In this document: in pieces, positions 4,810 through 6,001 of the stretch | Layout of the letters: every line of letters begins with the position of its first letter | Numbering within the stretch: the first letter of the stretch is position 1 | NCBI GenBank assembly: GCA_934230685.1 | Contig: CAKQFF010000117.1 | Location: 1 to 6,001, forward strand | Direction: 5' to 3' | Length of the DNA: 6,001 bases | From: an uncultured Prevotella sp. | GTDB taxonomy: Bacteria > Bacteroidota > Bacteroidia > Bacteroidales > Bacteroidaceae | Translations under genes and position numbers: made by a program | The notes under the pieces: model-generated | Seen by the model: the letters and a program-made list of their open reading frames with translations, nothing else | What the model was told of the DNA's origin: nothing | Databases searched by the model: none

Positions 4810-5819
4810 AAAGAGAAGCTATCATATTTCTTATTGCTGGTATTGGTACCATTGCCTTGTTGCTGCTCAATCTTTTCAGCGGAGCAGTCAATATTCCCGT
4901 GTCTTCGGTTTTGAGGATTCTCTGCGGGGGCGATGTTGCCAATGCCAGTTGGCGTTTTATTGTGCTTGAGTCGCGCTTGCCCCAATCGCTCACGGCTCTC
5001 TTTGCCGGAGGAGCGTTGTCGGTGTGTGGATTGCTCATGCAGGCAGTATTCCGCAATCCGCTTGCCGATCCCTCAATACTTGGTGTGAGCAGTGGTGCCG
5101 GACTCGGTGTAGCCCTTGTCATGCTGCTTCTTGGAGGTGGTATAGGTATGGGCAGCATAAGTATCGGTGGTTTTGTGGCTGTGCTTGCGGCAGCTTTCAT
5201 GGGAGCGATAGCGGTTACGGTCATGATGCTTGTGCTGTCGAGGATGATACGCAGCAATGCCATGTTGCTTATTGTGGGTGTGATGACGGGCTACCTGTCG
5301 TCGTCGGCCATTATGCTGCTCAACTATTTTGCCTCGGCCGACGGCATCCGCTCGTATATGCTATGGGGAATGGGCAATTTCGCAAGTGTGTCGTTGGAGC
5401 GTCTGCCTCTGTTCATAGCGGTCACTACAGCATGTATGGTTGCTTCGGTATTGCTTGTGAAACCCCTTAATATTCTTGTGCTTGGCAGCCAGTATGCCCG
5501 CAACCTTGGAGTTGACACACGACGGTTGCGCAATGGTGTGTTGCTGCTTACGGGATTGATGACAGCCGTCACCACAGCCTTCTGCGGACCGATAGCCTTT
5601 ATAGGTCTTGCCGTGCCGCATATAGCCCGGCTCATGTTGCGCACCGATGACTATCGCCAACTTATACCCGCCACAATGCTTACGGGCATGACGGTGGCGT
5701 TGCTATGTAATTTTGCTTGCACCTTACCCTCAGATGGTGGTGTGTTGCCCGTGAACACTCTCACCCCGATTGTGGGAGTGCCGGTCATTCTGTATATAAT
5801 GCTTAGAAAACATCTATAA
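4806..5819 (+). CDS. FecCD-family ABC transporter permease (iron/siderophore, heme or cobalamin)
   Basis: This 337-residue inner-membrane permease belongs to the BtuC/FecCD/FhuB family, which imports ferric siderophores, heme or vitamin B12 with a binding protein and an ATPase. The family signature [36 protein letters not shown] is complete at about 66-101. [24 protein letters not shown] (219-242) is the cytoplasmic region expected to contact the ATPase, and [20 protein letters not shown] (260-279) is the conserved coupling segment. About ten helices are apparent, the N-terminal one at 5-24. The C-terminal [20 protein letters not shown] is a variant of the usual LPVGxVTALIGxPFF motif. The start is TTG at 4806, because an in-frame stop at 4794-4796 blocks extension and no nearby ATG exists; the family's usual 'MK(R/K)' start agrees. 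No binding-protein or ATPase gene is adjacent, since dapA precedes it and ligA follows after 5 bp. The exact substrate cannot be told. Confidence 0.93.
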   Translation: MKREAIIFLIAGIGTIALLLLNLFSGAVNIPVSSVLRILCGGDVANASWRFIVLESRLPQSLTALFAGGALSVCGLLMQAVFRNPLADPSILGVSSGAGLGVALVMLLLGGGIGMGSISIGGFVAVLAAAFMGAIAVTVMMLVLSRMIRSNAMLLIVGVMTGYLSSSAIMLLNYFASADGIRSYMLWGMGNFASVSLERLPLFIAVTTACMVASVLLVKPLNILVLGSQYARNLGVDTRRLRNGVLLLTGLMTAVTTAFCGPIAFIGLAVPHIARLMLRTDDYRQLIPATMLTGMTVALLCNFACTLPSDGGVLPVNTLTPIVGVPVILYIMLRKHL

Positions 5820-5824
5820 AGACA

Positions 5825-6001
5825 ATGAACGAAAAAGAACGTATACTATACCTGCGACAGCAACTTCATGAGCACAACTATAAATATTATGTGCTCAGCC
5901 AACCGGAAATCTCCGACCAGGAATTCGATATGCTTATGCATGAGTTGCAGGAACTTGAGGCGCATCATCCAGAAATGGCTGACCCCAATTCGCCTACACA
6001 G
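5825..6001 (+). CDS. ligA: NAD-dependent DNA ligase LigA, N-terminus (cut by window end)
   Basis: The first 59 residues of LigA, which seals nicks in replication and repair using NAD, run off the window in frame. They cover domain Ia, which binds the nicotinamide mononucleotide half of NAD. The stretch [20 protein letters not shown] (19-38) matches the family's 'YxYYV-D-P-ISDxEYDxL' motif. Tyr21, Tyr22, Asp31, Phe34 and Asp35 correspond to E. coli Tyr22, His23, Asp32, Tyr35 and Asp36, so Phe34 replaces a Tyr conservatively. [16 protein letters not shown] then leads into the expected 'PDSPTQRVG' boundary. The ATG at 5825 lies 5 bp after the permease stop (spacer AGACA), so the gene is very probably cotranscribed with dapA and the permease. 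Later domains cannot be checked here. Confidence 0.93.
   Translation, partial: MNEKERILYLRQQLHEHNYKYYVLSQPEISDQEFDMLMHELQELEAHHPEMADPNSPTQ

Noticed and set aside
4793..5263. 156-codon minus-strand frame opposite the permease gene
   Set aside because: It is antisense to the FecCD signature region; its Ala/Pro/Ser-rich translation is the mirror of hydrophobic codons and matches no family I recognise.

Overview
The window looks like a chromosomal core-gene stretch from a member of the Bacteroidales, most likely Prevotella or a close relative. Three things support this. Several starts have A-rich leaders instead of Shine-Dalgarno sites. A Bacteroidetes-type -7 box (TAACTTTG) lies upstream of dapA. 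The protein families also have a Bacteroidetes flavour: an ECF sigma factor with a non-zinc single-pass partner, a YcbB-like L,D-transpeptidase, and FecCD and TruA variants of the Bacteroidetes kind. All genes are on the + strand and coding density is high. No tRNA, rRNA, CRISPR array, insertion sequence or integrase is visible. The assignment rests on pattern recognition, not on a search.

Left part (1-2039), envelope and regulation. The 3' end of an L,D-transpeptidase gene is followed after 16 bp by an ECF sigma factor. After a 96-bp gap come a small single-pass membrane protein (presumed anti-sigma factor) and a small exported Spy/CpxP-like protein. The gap contains an ECF-style promoter candidate (AAACC, 15 bp, CGTC) preceded by an A/T-rich dyad. 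The sigma factor may therefore drive its own antagonist and the periplasmic protein. In layout the trio resembles the CnrH/CnrY/CnrX type of trans-envelope signalling, which makes it the most interesting part of the window.

Middle part (2029-3904), housekeeping and transport. truA (tRNA pseudouridine synthase) overlaps the exported-protein gene by 11 bp, and its ribosome site lies inside that gene's last codons. A ten-helix EamA-family transporter follows. The 196-bp intergenic region after it holds a long, nearly complete hairpin, a second terminator-like hairpin with a T tract, and the dapA promoter.

Right part (3905-6001), a tight operon. dapA (lysine/diaminopimelate synthesis), a FecCD-type iron/cobalamin ABC permease with a TTG start, and the beginning of ligA (NAD-dependent DNA ligase, cut by the window edge) are separated by 13 and 5 bp. 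The permease has no binding-protein or ATPase gene beside it. DapA supplies the diaminopimelate precursor on which L,D-transpeptidases act, but nothing in the sequence ties those two genes together in regulation.
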